From an uncultured Acidobacteriota bacterium (GTDB lineage: Bacteria > Acidobacteriota > Terriglobia > Terriglobales > Acidobacteriaceae), in contig CAIQPK010000072.1 in NCBI GenBank assembly GCA_903873705.1, forward strand, positions 62,001 to 126,000: a DNA stretch of 64,000 nt, given 5' to 3'. This document shows, in pieces, positions 8,684 to 17,974 of the stretch. The notes under the pieces were generated by a model. It saw only the letters and a program-made list of their open reading frames with translations, had not been told where the DNA came from and searched no databases. A program made the translations under genes and the position numbers. Position 1 is the stretch's first letter. Each line of letters begins with the position of its first letter.

Positions 8684-11370
8684 AAGGGGTGATCGTATCC
8701 GGGCGTGCGGGCGATGGATAATTCGGCGCGCCGGAGGGCTTCGGACGTGCTCAGTTTCTGCTGCAGGCTGCGATGGAAAGCGATCATGAGGTCGGTGGTG
8801 CTGGCGGTGCCGACGCGCCACTGGCTGGCAATCGCGGCCTGACTGCCGGCGGCGAGGAACGCCCAGCTGAGTCCGACGAGGCCTTCGCCATCGCGGTATT
8901 GGCCGTCTGCGGTTTCGCACGCGGAGAGCACGACGAGGGCGGCGTTGAGGTGCATGTCGGCGATTTCGGACGCGTCGAGTTGAGCTGTTCTGGATTGGTT
9001 GGGGTCGGTTCCCGAGCCTGCGAGAATCAGGTGGGAGTACATGGGATCCCGGTCGTCGAACAGGCCGTGGGTGGCGAGATGCACGACGTCGTAATGGGCT
9101 GCATTGGCGCGAAAGTTTTCCTTGCTGGCGGCGCTGCCGATGAGGATGCGTGTGGTTGCGGGGTTGTAGGCGGTGGCAACGGTGCGCACCTCGCGCGCGC
9201 TCTCGGGTAGATTGTTGCCGGGATCGCCGAAGGCGAGGAGCGAAGGTGTTGCCGGGGGCACGCGCTTTTGGGCGGCATATGTGCGGAGTACCGATAGCGA
9301 TGGGGCGTAGGAAATGGCGGCATCTTCCAGCAGGTATCGGCCGGAAGGGTTGCGCAGGGCCTGGAAGGGGAGACTCGAGAGATCGCCGCTGGGGACGATG
9401 ATCAAGGACCGCTTGTGGGCGAGATCGGCTGCTGCCGGTGCAATAAGGAGACGATAAAGGGCGGATGCCGACGCTACAAAGCCAGGGTCACGCGCGGCTA
9501 GTTTCTTTGAGAATTCCGTGACGCGCGCGGCGAGCGTGGACGATGCGATGGGAATGTTGTAGACATGCAGAGCCGGGCCATTGCGCCCACGGCTGATAGC
9601 GAAGAGGTAGGTCACGGTGGGTGTGACTTCGAATTCGAGGATGGCGGTGGAGGACTCGGGCAGCAGGGTTGCGGTTTGAGCGAGGGTGATGAGACTGGCG
9701 CTGCCGCGGTGACGATCGAGGTCAGGATGCACGACCGACATGTGCTCCTTGAAAGAGTCCATGGCACCGTGGGCGGTCTGCAGCTGTTGGCGGAGCGCCG
9801 CGGTATGGGCTGGATCACGAGGGGTTGCGGTGGCTGCTGCCTGTTGGTCCGCTTCGAGTGCGGTGAGGCGAGCGCGGAGACGGTTTTCTTCCTTCTTCTC
9901 CGCGACGGTGAGCTCGTTGGAGAAGCTGGCTTTTCCCTGGGTCAACAAGTCCAGCAGAGCGCGGCCCTTTTCCCGTTCGGAAATCTGTAGGGCGTCTTCC
10001 CAATGCCCCTGAGAGACATCCAAGGCCGCGAGCGCCTGGTAGGAGTCGCCGTGAACGGCTAGAAACTCGGAACGGCCTCGCTGGCCACCGGCAGCATTAC
10101 TGCGTACGGTCTCATATGCGGCTACCGACGTTTCGAAAGCGGCGCGGGCCTCGGCGAGATGGCCGAGTTTAGCCTGGTTACGACCGACCAGGTCGTCGGC
10201 GGCGGCTATAAATTCCGACATGCCTGCTGTGGTGGCGAAGGACAGTTCCGCCTGGGCATCGCGCAGGGAATCGGCATATCGTTTTAGGTCGTACTCGGCC
10301 TCGGCGAAGTCCTGCAGTATGAGATTTTCGTGGAACTGGTCATTTACCTTGCGGGACTCGACCAGCGCTTCCTTGAAAAGGCCAAGCGCTGCAGGGTCGG
10401 CCTTGAGATCCATGGCGACTCCGCCTTCAGCGGCCAGAACGGTTGCGACGTAAGCGGGCCGATTGGAGGCCCGGGCCAGGATGAGGGCCCTTTCCAACAC
10501 CTGGTTCGCTTCGTGCGGCTTTTGGGCGCTCCGGTAGATGCGGGCGAGATTGGTCAGGCTGGAGACGAGGTCGTCTGTGCTGCCGAGCTCTTCTTTGATC
10601 TTGAGACCCTGGAGGCAGTAGTCGGTTGCCAGCTCCGGGTTGTCTTCCTCCAGATAGGCGTTGGCAATGTTGGTGAGAAGGAAGGCTTCTCCGAGGCGCT
10701 GCTTCTGGGCACGGGCGATGATGAGGCCACGCTCGAAGTATTCGCGAGCAAGCTGGAAGCGACCTACTGCCATTTCCACGTTGCCGAGATTGTTGAGGGC
10801 GCGTGCGATGCCGACCTGGTCGCCGGCCTCTTCGCCCCGGGCGAGGACCATCTGGTTGTCTTCGATGGCCCCTTCCATGTCGCCCATGGCACGGCGTGCA
10901 AGGGCGCGTCCGGTTATGGGGAGAGCGATCTGCCCGGGCGTGCCGCCGGCCGCGGTATAGGCGGCGAACGAGGCGTCGTAGGCGTCGATGGCTGCCTCGA
11001 TATTGCCCAGGTAGCGGTAAGAGTCGCCTTCGCCGAAAAGCAGATTGCCCTGAAGAAGCTGGTCATTCAGCCGGGTGGCGATGATGTGGGCTTCCTGGTA
11101 ATAGGCCAGCGCCAATTGCGGTTTAAGAGTGCGGTTCTGGTAAGCCAGGTCGCGCAGAGCGAGAGCCGAACCGACCGTGATTAAGGAGTTGTCGGCGGCC
11201 GCGAGGGCGGCCTTTGCCTGGTCCAACGTGAGTCCGACAAATGTTAGTGCGAAGGCCTTTTCGCGGTCGCTGACGGGCCTGGACGGATAGGGTTCGGTAA
11301 CACGGGACTGCGCTGCCGCAAGAACTGACGCTGACAGGATGACCGCGTAACAGAGACGACGAACGCTCAT
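8647..11370 (-). CDS. Exported TPR-CHAT protein (caspase-like peptidase)
   Basis: A 907-residue protein with a signal peptide (residues 1-20, ending AAAQS). Residues about 60-480 are tandem TPRs (for example ALNNLGNVEMAVGRF, AFLLTNIANAYLEED). A helical linker of about 480-560 follows. The C-terminal third is a CHAT domain with the likely His/Cys dyad H768 (HLATHGLFDD) and C818 (VVLSACETADG), and the usual GLSWAFLAAGS and SQWRV signatures. CHAT domains belong to the caspase/separase clan of cysteine peptidases; many are activated through their TPRs. A signal peptide puts this one outside the cytoplasm. It converges on, and overlaps by 37 bp, the anti-sigma gene, so it is probably a partner or target of that signalling pair. 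Its substrate is unknown. Confidence 0.88.
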   Translation of the reverse strand: MSVRRLCYAVILSASVLAAAQSRVTEPYPSRPVSDREKAFALTFVGLTLDQAKAALAAADNSLITVGSALALRDLAYQNRTLKPQLALAYYQEAHIIATRLNDQLLQGNLLFGEGDSYRYLGNIEAAIDAYDASFAAYTAAGGTPGQIALPITGRALARRAMGDMEGAIEDNQMVLARGEEAGDQVGIARALNNLGNVEMAVGRFQLAREYFERGLIIARAQKQRLGEAFLLTNIANAYLEEDNPELATDYCLQGLKIKEELGSTDDLVSSLTNLARIYRSAQKPHEANQVLERALILARASNRPAYVATVLAAEGGVAMDLKADPAALGLFKEALVESRKVNDQFHENLILQDFAEAEYDLKRYADSLRDAQAELSFATTAGMSEFIAAADDLVGRNQAKLGHLAEARAAFETSVAAYETVRSNAAGGQRGRSEFLAVHGDSYQALAALDVSQGHWEDALQISEREKGRALLDLLTQGKASFSNELTVAEKKEENRLRARLTALEADQQAAATATPRDPAHTAALRQQLQTAHGAMDSFKEHMSVVHPDLDRHRGSASLITLAQTATLLPESSTAILEFEVTPTVTYLFAISRGRNGPALHVYNIPIASSTLAARVTEFSKKLAARDPGFVASASALYRLLIAPAAADLAHKRSLIIVPSGDLSSLPFQALRNPSGRYLLEDAAISYAPSLSVLRTYAAQKRVPPATPSLLAFGDPGNNLPESAREVRTVATAYNPATTRILIGSAASKENFRANAAHYDVVHLATHGLFDDRDPMYSHLILAGSGTDPNQSRTAQLDASEIADMHLNAALVVLSACETADGQYRDGEGLVGLSWAFLAAGSQAAIASQWRVGTASTTDLMIAFHRSLQQKLSTSEALRRAELSIARTPGYDHPFYWAGFVLLGAN

Positions 11371-11454
11371 AGGCTTAGCCAGCGCCGATGTTAGCAGATC
11401 GTCATGATGTGCCGGTCATTGGCGCTGAATGGATTGACGCGTTTTCGATGAGGC

Positions 11455-11493
11455 GAAAAAACGGGTGACGTCCTCGGAGGACCGTCACCCGGG
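11455..11493 (-). terminator. Rho-independent terminator of the PEP-CTERM gene
   Basis: On the minus strand, a stem CGGGTGACG / CGTCACCCG with an inner TCCTC/GAGGA pairing is followed by TTTTTT. It lies about 25 bp after the stop codon at 11517. Confidence 0.85.
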
Positions 11494-11516
11494 AATAGCG
11501 TGCAGTATGAAAACGA

Positions 11517-12059
11517 TTACGCGGCCTGCCATCTTTTCCGCGCTGCTGCGACGGCGCCGGCGAGGCCAGTGGTGAACATGAGCAGGGAAGAGGGTTCGGG
11601 GACGGCGCCGGGATCGAGCGGAGGGATGACGATGGGGTCGACGTTGTCTATTTCAAACGTGGATGTCGCGATGATGTCCTGTGCGTTGACGTCGGCGCCT
11701 CCGAGGATAGTGAAGACGCCGAAGTAGCTGCCGACGGCTTCATTGCCGGGGAGGGTGATGGTGATGAGGATGTCGTCGAAGAGATCGCCGGGATTGATGG
11801 GGTAGGGAAAGTTGACGAAGAAGCCGGTGTCGTCGAGAGAGAGGGGATCGTCGACACTGAATTGATCGCCATTCATGTAGACAGGCGCTCCGTTGGCGGG
11901 GTCGGCGCTGATGGTGGCGTAGACGTCGAGGGTGGTGTCGCCGGGGTTGACGGTCATGATGGGGGAATCGAAGGTGAGGGTGATGGTGTCGGCGAGGGCC
12001 GCTGCTGGCGATACGAGCGTCGCCAGCAGGATTGCGGTGAGTGTCAGATTGAGCTTCAT
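11517..12059 (-). CDS. PEP-CTERM sorting domain protein
   Basis: A 180-residue exported protein. Residues 1-24 are a signal peptide ending in ALA-D. The middle is an all-beta domain (ITLTFDSPIMTVNPGDTTLDVY onward), rich in Asp and Thr. The C terminus has VPEPSS, a hydrophobic helix of about 15 residues and a basic end (RKRWQAA), which is the PEP-CTERM tag recognised by exosortase. Proteins of this kind are usually sent to the surface or the extracellular polysaccharide. No exosortase is present in the window, so it must be encoded elsewhere. It starts 46 bp after the NHL gene on the same strand, with a CGGAGA ribosome binding site, so it may be co-transcribed; a strong terminator follows. Confidence 0.85.
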   Translation of the reverse strand: MKLNLTLTAILLATLVSPAAALADTITLTFDSPIMTVNPGDTTLDVYATISADPANGAPVYMNGDQFSVDDPLSLDDTGFFVNFPYPINPGDLFDDILITITLPGNEAVGSYFGVFTILGGADVNAQDIIATSTFEIDNVDPIVIPPLDPGAVPEPSSLLMFTTGLAGAVAAARKRWQAA

Positions 12060-12105
12060 GTGTGGTCTCCGTGTCGGGTCTGTTCCGTGTCGTTGAGCGT
12101 TCAGG

Positions 12106-15100
12106 CTAGGGCAGGGTGACGTGTACCGAGCCGCCGAAACTGCCGCCGGTGTAGGTTCCTGTGAACTGCTGAATTACCGAGGCTCCCGAGTTGCCGATGG
12201 TGGCGGGCCAGATGATTTCCATGGCGGTGACGCTGTTGGCCGGGATGGAGCCGATATTGATCGGCAGCGGCGCGAGGGTTGGATTCACGACTCCGGCAAC
12301 GCCGTTGAGTTTTGCCAGGGTGATGGTGACATTGGAAGCCGGCCCGGTGCCGGAGTTCTTGATGGTGACGTCAGCGACGAACTTGCCATCGGAACGCTTC
12401 TGGAGAGAAAGGACGGCGGTGATGATGATGGTCGGCGGCGGTGGTGGGGGCGGTGGCGCGGTGATGGTGTAGGTGCTGCTGACCGGCGCGAAGAGGTAGT
12501 TGGCGGCGTGGAGCGTTCCGGTATCGACCTTGAGGAAGTAGCCGCCGGGTGTGCTGGCCGGAGTGGCGGTGGTGGTGAGGATGGGCGCTCCGCTGAGTAC
12601 GCTGGCATCGTCGTTGTAAGCGAAGCCAGAGTAGGTGGGCGTGAGTGTGGAGAGCGGTTTGTTCTGCTGGGACGATGCTGGCAGGGCGCTGACGATGATG
12701 ACTGGCGCGCTGATGCTGAAGGATCGCGTGACCTGTGTGGCGGCGAACCAGTTTGCGTCGCCGGCCTGGTCGGCTGCGATGGTGACGGGCCCTATGCCGT
12801 GGATGGTTACGGTTGAGCCCGCGACGGTTGCGCCGGTTCCGGATGTGACGCTGAAGGTGACGGGAAGGCCAGAGCTGGCGGTGGCGGTGATGGTGAAGCT
12901 GGGATCGCCGTAGACGTGGCTGGGGATGGCGGTGAAGGTGATGGACTGAGCCGTCTTCACCTGTCCGATGCCAGAGAGCGCGACGTATTGGGGCGAGGCT
13001 ACGCCATCGTCAAAGAAGGCGAATATGCCGGTCCTGATGCCGGGGGAGAGGGGTTGAAAGACGAGGTTGACAGTGCAGTTTGCGCCGACGGCGAGAGGCG
13101 CGGTGAAGTCGCACGTGCTGCCGTTGCCGATCAGAAAGTCGCCTGAAATGCCGGTGGGGAACTGGGCGTCGAAGTGCAAGGGCATGTTGCCGACGTTGGA
13201 GAGGGTTACGGCTTCCTGCGGGCTGGCGACGTGCAGGGGTTCCGCGGGGAAGAGCAGGGAGCCGTTGGGGGACATTTCCCGGACGACGCCGTTGGACTGG
13301 TCAAGGACGAAGAGGAAGCCGGAGGGAGCGACGGCGACGTAGTTGGGAAAGGCGAGGTCGGTGTCGGTGGCTACGCGGCCGTCTCCATTGAAGCCATCGA
13401 AGACGCTGTGGTTTCCGGCGACGGTGGTGATGAGTCCGGCGGTATCGAGCTTGCGGACCACCATGTTTTCCTTGTCTGCGATGAAGACATTGCCGGCGGC
13501 GTCGATGGCGAGACCGGTGGGCAGGTCGAGGGTGGAGCGGATGCCGAGGCCACCGTCTCCGCCGTAGCCTTCGAGCCCGTGGAAGCCCGCGGCGGTGGAG
13601 ATTTTTCCGGTTGCGGCGGTGACTTTACGGATGATCTGGTTGCCGGTGTCGGCGATGAAGAGATCGCCGGCGGCGTTGACGACCAGGCCAACGGGAGCGT
13701 TGAGCTGGGCGGAGGTTGCGGCGCCGCCGTCACCGGAGAATCCGGCGCCGGAGGCGAAGTTGCCGGCGACCGTGGAGAGGTTGCCGGAGGGGTCAACCTT
13801 GCGCACGATGTTGTTTCCGGTTTCGGCGAAGAAGACATTTCCGGAAGAGTCTATGGCCACCTGACCGGGTCTGCAGAAGGTGGCTGTGACGGCCTTGACC
13901 CCGTCTGCGGTGAAGCCGCAGGCCTGAACGTTGCCTGATCCGATGCCTGTGCCGGCGAAGGTGTGGACGATTTTTGAGGAGCCGTCGATGACGAGGATTC
14001 GGCCGTCCCAGGGGTCAGAGACGAACATGTTGTTGCTGGCGTCGAGGGTGATGGAGGCGACCGAAGGGAAGTCGGCGACGGTTGCGGGCAAGCCTTCAAA
14101 CGGGCCGGAAAGAATGCTGCCGCAGGAGGATGTGAGCGCCCCGGCAAAGACGCTGAGGATGCCGGTCTGGCCATCAACCTTGAGGATCTGGCAGAAGGTG
14201 GCTTCGCTGAAGAAGATGTTGCCGGCGCTATCGACGGCGAGTCCGGCGAGTCCGTTGAGGCGGGCGTTGGTGGCTGGGCCGCCTACGCCGTCGTCGGCGG
14301 GAGCCGTGGTGGCAGGCTTGCCGGCGACGATGTACATCTGTCCGGAGCTCATGGCCAGTGCGCCGCCTAGTCCAGTGCTGGTCAGGGTCTGGGTGAGGGT
14401 GGATGGTGTGTCGTTGCTGGTGATGGTGAGTGGGAAAGCGCGGATGCCTTCCGCGGTGGGGACAAAGTCGACGTCGATGTTGCAGGTGTTGTTGAAGGGG
14501 AATTCGAGGACCGAGGTGTTGCTGCACTGATTGCCACCCTGAAATTGAAGGCCGGATGGATCGGAGACAAAATCTGAGCTGAAAGCGATATTGGAGAAGG
14601 TGATGGTTCCGGGGCCCATGTTTTCGACGATGAGGCGCTGGGTGGTGGATTTTGCGCCGACCCTGGTTTGCGGGAAGCGCTCGGGGTGGAGGCTGACCTT
14701 GTAGACTGCGGCCTGCGTGGAGACGACGACGTAGAGGTTGCCGAGGGTATCGACGGCGACGCCGCTGGGGCGGTCGATGTTGGCGTGATCGGCGGCGGTG
14801 CCGCTGAAGACGGTGGATGCGAAGCCTGCACCACTGCCTACGAGCGTGGAGATGACCGCGGTGGTGTTATCGATGGTACGAACGGTGCGGGCGAAGAGGT
14901 CTCCGAAGTAGACGTTGCCGGCGGGGTCGATGGAGAGCCCGGTGGGGGGATTGATTTGCGCATTCTGAGCCTGTCCGCCGTCTCCGGTATTGCCCTGGGT
15001 GCCGGTACCGGCGTAGGTCTGGATGTTGCCGTCGTTGCGGGCGACGACGCGAATGGTGGCGTCGTCACCAAAGAAGAGATTTCCGGCGGAATCGAGGGCG

Positions 15101-15786
15101 ATGCTGCCGGGATTGATCTGGGCGAGGAGTGCCGATCCGTTGTCTGCGGCGTGCCCGGCGAGGGAACCGCCGCCGGCGACGGTGGTGATGATGCCGGTGG
15201 TGTCGATCATGCGGATGGTGGAAGCGGTGGTGTCGGTGACGTAGACGTCGCCGAATTTGTCGACGGCGATGCTTCCGGGGGAAATCTGCGCCGCAGTGGC
15301 TGCGCCGCCGTCGCCGCCGGAGCCGGCGGTTCCGTCACCGGCAAAGTTGGTGATGATGCCGTTGAGGTCAACTTTGCGGATGGTGTGGGCGAAGGAGTCG
15401 GCGATGTAGACGTTGCCGAGGAGGTCGGTGGCTACGCCGCTGGGAATGGACAGGCTGGCGAGCGTCGCCTGCGCGCCATTGCCGGTTGCGCCGAAGCCGC
15501 CGTTGCCGGCGAAGATGGTGGCTGTGCCATTGGGGTCAATTTTGCGGATCAGGCGGTTGCCGCTGTCGATGAAGTAGAAATTGCCGGCGGCGTCGGTTGC
15601 TCCGCCGGTGGGGCCGGAGAGCACGACGTGCTGGCTGGTGGGGTCGACGGAGGGAATCGTGTTGATTACGGGCGCAAATCGCAGGCTCTGGCCCATAGCG
15701 GGAAGCGTACCGGCGAGGGTCGGCGCGGTGAGCGCAAGGAACGTCAGGAGACGGCGAGAGGATGAAAGCAGGCGGGCAAACGACAT
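12106..15786 (-). CDS. Large secreted NHL-propeller / choice-of-anchor-D / MBG protein
   Basis: A 1226-residue exported protein with a signal peptide (residues 1-32, ending AMGQS). Residues about 50-375 form an NHL-repeat propeller (repeats of GNVYIADS..TIRKVD and FAGDGTAGSGGDGG type). An ASH/choice-of-anchor-D domain follows at about 380-475, a second NHL propeller at about 490-840, and a second ASH domain at about 850-950. MBG-like beta domains (ITFTAIPSHVYGDPSFTITA) come next, then a polyproline linker (eight Pro) and a CARDB-like C-terminal domain. Such proteins are common in soil Acidobacteria; substrates are unknown. The start is supported by GGAG seven bases upstream. The propellers may bind carbohydrate or protein; this is inference from fold only. 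Confidence 0.85.
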   Translation of the reverse strand: MSFARLLSSSRRLLTFLALTAPTLAGTLPAMGQSLRFAPVINTIPSVDPTSQHVVLSGPTGGATDAAGNFYFIDSGNRLIRKIDPNGTATIFAGNGGFGATGNGAQATLASLSIPSGVATDLLGNVYIADSFAHTIRKVDLNGIITNFAGDGTAGSGGDGGAATAAQISPGSIAVDKFGDVYVTDTTASTIRMIDTTGIITTVAGGGSLAGHAADNGSALLAQINPGSIALDSAGNLFFGDDATIRVVARNDGNIQTYAGTGTQGNTGDGGQAQNAQINPPTGLSIDPAGNVYFGDLFARTVRTIDNTTAVISTLVGSGAGFASTVFSGTAADHANIDRPSGVAVDTLGNLYVVVSTQAAVYKVSLHPERFPQTRVGAKSTTQRLIVENMGPGTITFSNIAFSSDFVSDPSGLQFQGGNQCSNTSVLEFPFNNTCNIDVDFVPTAEGIRAFPLTITSNDTPSTLTQTLTSTGLGGALAMSSGQMYIVAGKPATTAPADDGVGGPATNARLNGLAGLAVDSAGNIFFSEATFCQILKVDGQTGILSVFAGALTSSCGSILSGPFEGLPATVADFPSVASITLDASNNMFVSDPWDGRILVIDGSSKIVHTFAGTGIGSGNVQACGFTADGVKAVTATFCRPGQVAIDSSGNVFFAETGNNIVRKVDPSGNLSTVAGNFASGAGFSGDGGAATSAQLNAPVGLVVNAAGDLFIADTGNQIIRKVTAATGKISTAAGFHGLEGYGGDGGLGIRSTLDLPTGLAIDAAGNVFIADKENMVVRKLDTAGLITTVAGNHSVFDGFNGDGRVATDTDLAFPNYVAVAPSGFLFVLDQSNGVVREMSPNGSLLFPAEPLHVASPQEAVTLSNVGNMPLHFDAQFPTGISGDFLIGNGSTCDFTAPLAVGANCTVNLVFQPLSPGIRTGIFAFFDDGVASPQYVALSGIGQVKTAQSITFTAIPSHVYGDPSFTITATASSGLPVTFSVTSGTGATVAGSTVTIHGIGPVTIAADQAGDANWFAATQVTRSFSISAPVIIVSALPASSQQNKPLSTLTPTYSGFAYNDDASVLSGAPILTTTATPASTPGGYFLKVDTGTLHAANYLFAPVSSTYTITAPPPPPPPPTIIITAVLSLQKRSDGKFVADVTIKNSGTGPASNVTITLAKLNGVAGVVNPTLAPLPINIGSIPANSVTAMEIIWPATIGNSGASVIQQFTGTYTGGSFGGSVHVTLP

Positions 15787-16102
15787 GGGAGGACTCCAAA
15801 TTAGGCGCGATAGAAACCTGATCTGCGTACTCCGTGCATGAATTGGGCGGCTTATTACCGGGGCCTGAATATTTTTTGGGGTGATGGCGGGTCGGGGGCG
15901 ATTTGGGGGCCGGGTTGCAAGTCATCTGGCGGGGCTGGGTTGGACTCGCAGGAGGTTCCCGAGCCCGTGGCACAGGTTCCGCGGAAGGTTCGCTGGGAAC
16001 TGATAATCGACCATTACCCGGAGGTGGTCTGTTCTGGGGATAGGCGAAAATGTTATCGTTTCTCGTTCGAGAAATTTCAAGTTAAGCTAGGGGAAACATC
16101 AC
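15787..16102. other. Divergent intergenic region (NHL gene / korA)
   Basis: 316 bp between divergent starts, so it should hold both promoters. I see a ribosome binding site (AGGGGAAA) ahead of korA but no convincing sigma-70 boxes, riboswitch or ORF. Confidence 0.5.
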
Positions 16103-17974
16103 ATGGCGACAGAAAACGTCGCGCTGGCAGCAGGTGGTGAAGGCGGCTCTCAAGCCCAGGCCGACACCCAACAGCAGTCTTCGCAAGCCCGAATCGTCAA
16201 CGACTTCAGTATTCAAATTGCCACCGTCAACGGCTCAGGATCCCAGTCGGCCAACTCGGTGCTGCTCAAGTCGATTTTCCGGATGGGAATTCCGGTCAGC
16301 GGCAAGAACCTCTTTCCTTCCAACATTGCGGGCCTGCCAACGTGGTACACCATCCGCGCGAGCAAGGATGGTTATGTGGCGCGCAAGAAGGAAATCGACA
16401 TCCTGATTGCGATGAACGCGGACACCTGGCAAGAAGACATGATGTCGCTGCCGAAGGGTGCGGCGGCGATCTATGAAGAGTCGGCGAACCTGAAGCAGTA
16501 TCGCGACGATGTGGCGTGCTACCCGGTGCCGTTCGACAAGCTGACCGCTGCGGTGTGCCCTGAGGCCAAGCTGCGCAAGCTGGTGAAGAACATGATTTAC
16601 GTCGGGGTTGCGGCCAAGCTGCTGAACATGGACATGGCTGCCGTTGAGCCGGCGCTGCGCAAGCAGTTTGCGAAGAAGGTTAAGGCGGCCGATCTGAACT
16701 GGGCTGCGGTGCAGGCCGGTTATGACTATGCGACGGCTAATTTCACCAAGCAGGACCCGTTCGTGCTCGAGCCGATGAACGAGACCGAAGGCAAGATCAT
16801 CATCGACGGCAACGCCGCTGCTGGCCTGGGATGCGTGTTTGCCGGTTGCACGGTGGCGATGTGGTATCCGATTACGCCCTCGACCTCGCTGGTGGAAGCG
16901 TTTATTGAGTACGCGAAGAAGTATCGCGTGGAAGAGAATGGCAAGGCGACGTTCGCCGTGGTGCAGGCTGAAGATGAGTTGGCGGCGATTGGCGCCGTGC
17001 TGGGCGCAGGCTGGGCGGGTGCGCGATCGATGACGGCGACCTCTGGCCCTGGCATTTCGCTGATGGCGGAGTTTGCCGGCCTGGGCTACTACGCCGAAAT
17101 TCCGGGCGTGATCTTCGACGTGCAGCGTGGCGGACCTTCGACCGGTATGCCGACGCGCAATCAACAGTCTGACCTGCTGGCTGCGGCGTTCCTTTCGCAT
17201 GGCGATACGAAACACATCCTGCTGATCCCCGGCAGCGTGAAAGAGTGCTTCGAGCTGGCGATTGAGGCGTTCGAGCTGGCTGAAGCGATCCAGACGCCGG
17301 TGTTCGTCATGTCCGATCTTGACCTGGGCATGAACAACTGGATGTCGGAACCGTTTGATTATCCTGACAAGCCCATCAGCCGCGGAAAGGTACTCACCGC
17401 GGAAGAGCTGGCGAAGGCTGGCGGGTTCGCTCGTTATAAGGACCTTGACGGCACCGGTGTGGGGCAGCGTACGCTGCCTGGCACCGATCATCCGCTGGCG
17501 GCGTACTTTACGCGCGGAACGAGTCACAATGAGAAGGCCGTTTACTCGGAGCGTCCCGACGATTACGTGAAGAACGTGGAGCGCCTGACCAAGAAGTACG
17601 AGTATGCGCGGACGTTGATGCCTCGCCCGGAGATCGTGGCGAATGGCACATCGAAGATCGGCCTGATTGCGTTTGGCTCATCGGACTTCGCAACGCGCGA
17701 AAGCCGCGACCAGCTGACCAAGCAGTACGGCCTGGCGACGGACTATCTGCGGCTGAAGGCTTATCCGTTTACGCGCGAGCTGCATGACTTTGTGGCGTCG
17801 CACGAGCGTATCTATGTGATCGAACAGAATCGCGACGCGCAAATGCTGAGCCTGTTGAAGCTGGATCTGAATCCGGAAGAGGTTGTGAAGCTGCGCAGCG
17901 TTCGCCACTTCAATGGGTTGCCGATCGACGCGCGCTCGGTTACCGACGAACTTGTCACGCAGGAAGGAATCTAA
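16103..17974 (+). CDS. korA: 2-oxoglutarate:ferredoxin oxidoreductase, fused gamma-alpha subunit
   Basis: A 623-residue subunit of the enzyme that interconverts 2-oxoglutarate + CoA and succinyl-CoA + CO2 using ferredoxin. Residues about 35-200 are the gamma (POR/KOR) domain (GSGSQSANSVLLKSIFRMG, FPSNIAGLPTWYTIRAS). Residues about 230-620 are the alpha domain, with GCTVAMWYPITPSTSLVE, the TSGPGISLMAEFAG substrate-site segment and the QRGGPSTGMPT motif typical of KorA. The first 30 residues are a polar extension. The stop codon abuts the korB start with no gap, so both are made from one mRNA. Compared with its neighbours it has less repetitive, more selected-looking codon use, which fits a highly expressed enzyme. 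A related 2-oxoacid oxidoreductase specificity cannot be excluded. Confidence 0.93.
   Translation: MATENVALAAGGEGGSQAQADTQQQSSQARIVNDFSIQIATVNGSGSQSANSVLLKSIFRMGIPVSGKNLFPSNIAGLPTWYTIRASKDGYVARKKEIDILIAMNADTWQEDMMSLPKGAAAIYEESANLKQYRDDVACYPVPFDKLTAAVCPEAKLRKLVKNMIYVGVAAKLLNMDMAAVEPALRKQFAKKVKAADLNWAAVQAGYDYATANFTKQDPFVLEPMNETEGKIIIDGNAAAGLGCVFAGCTVAMWYPITPSTSLVEAFIEYAKKYRVEENGKATFAVVQAEDELAAIGAVLGAGWAGARSMTATSGPGISLMAEFAGLGYYAEIPGVIFDVQRGGPSTGMPTRNQQSDLLAAAFLSHGDTKHILLIPGSVKECFELAIEAFELAEAIQTPVFVMSDLDLGMNNWMSEPFDYPDKPISRGKVLTAEELAKAGGFARYKDLDGTGVGQRTLPGTDHPLAAYFTRGTSHNEKAVYSERPDDYVKNVERLTKKYEYARTLMPRPEIVANGTSKIGLIAFGSSDFATRESRDQLTKQYGLATDYLRLKAYPFTRELHDFVASHERIYVIEQNRDAQMLSLLKLDLNPEEVVKLRSVRHFNGLPIDARSVTDELVTQEGI

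Noticed and set aside
10330-11184. Plus-strand open frame of 284 codons
   Set aside because: Antisense to the TPR part of the CHAT gene.
14668-15765. Plus-strand open frame of 365 codons
   Set aside because: Antisense to the NHL gene; Gly/Asp-rich artefact of GC-rich codons.
16235-17527. Minus-strand open frame of 430 codons
   Set aside because: Antisense to korA, whose family motifs are unmistakable.
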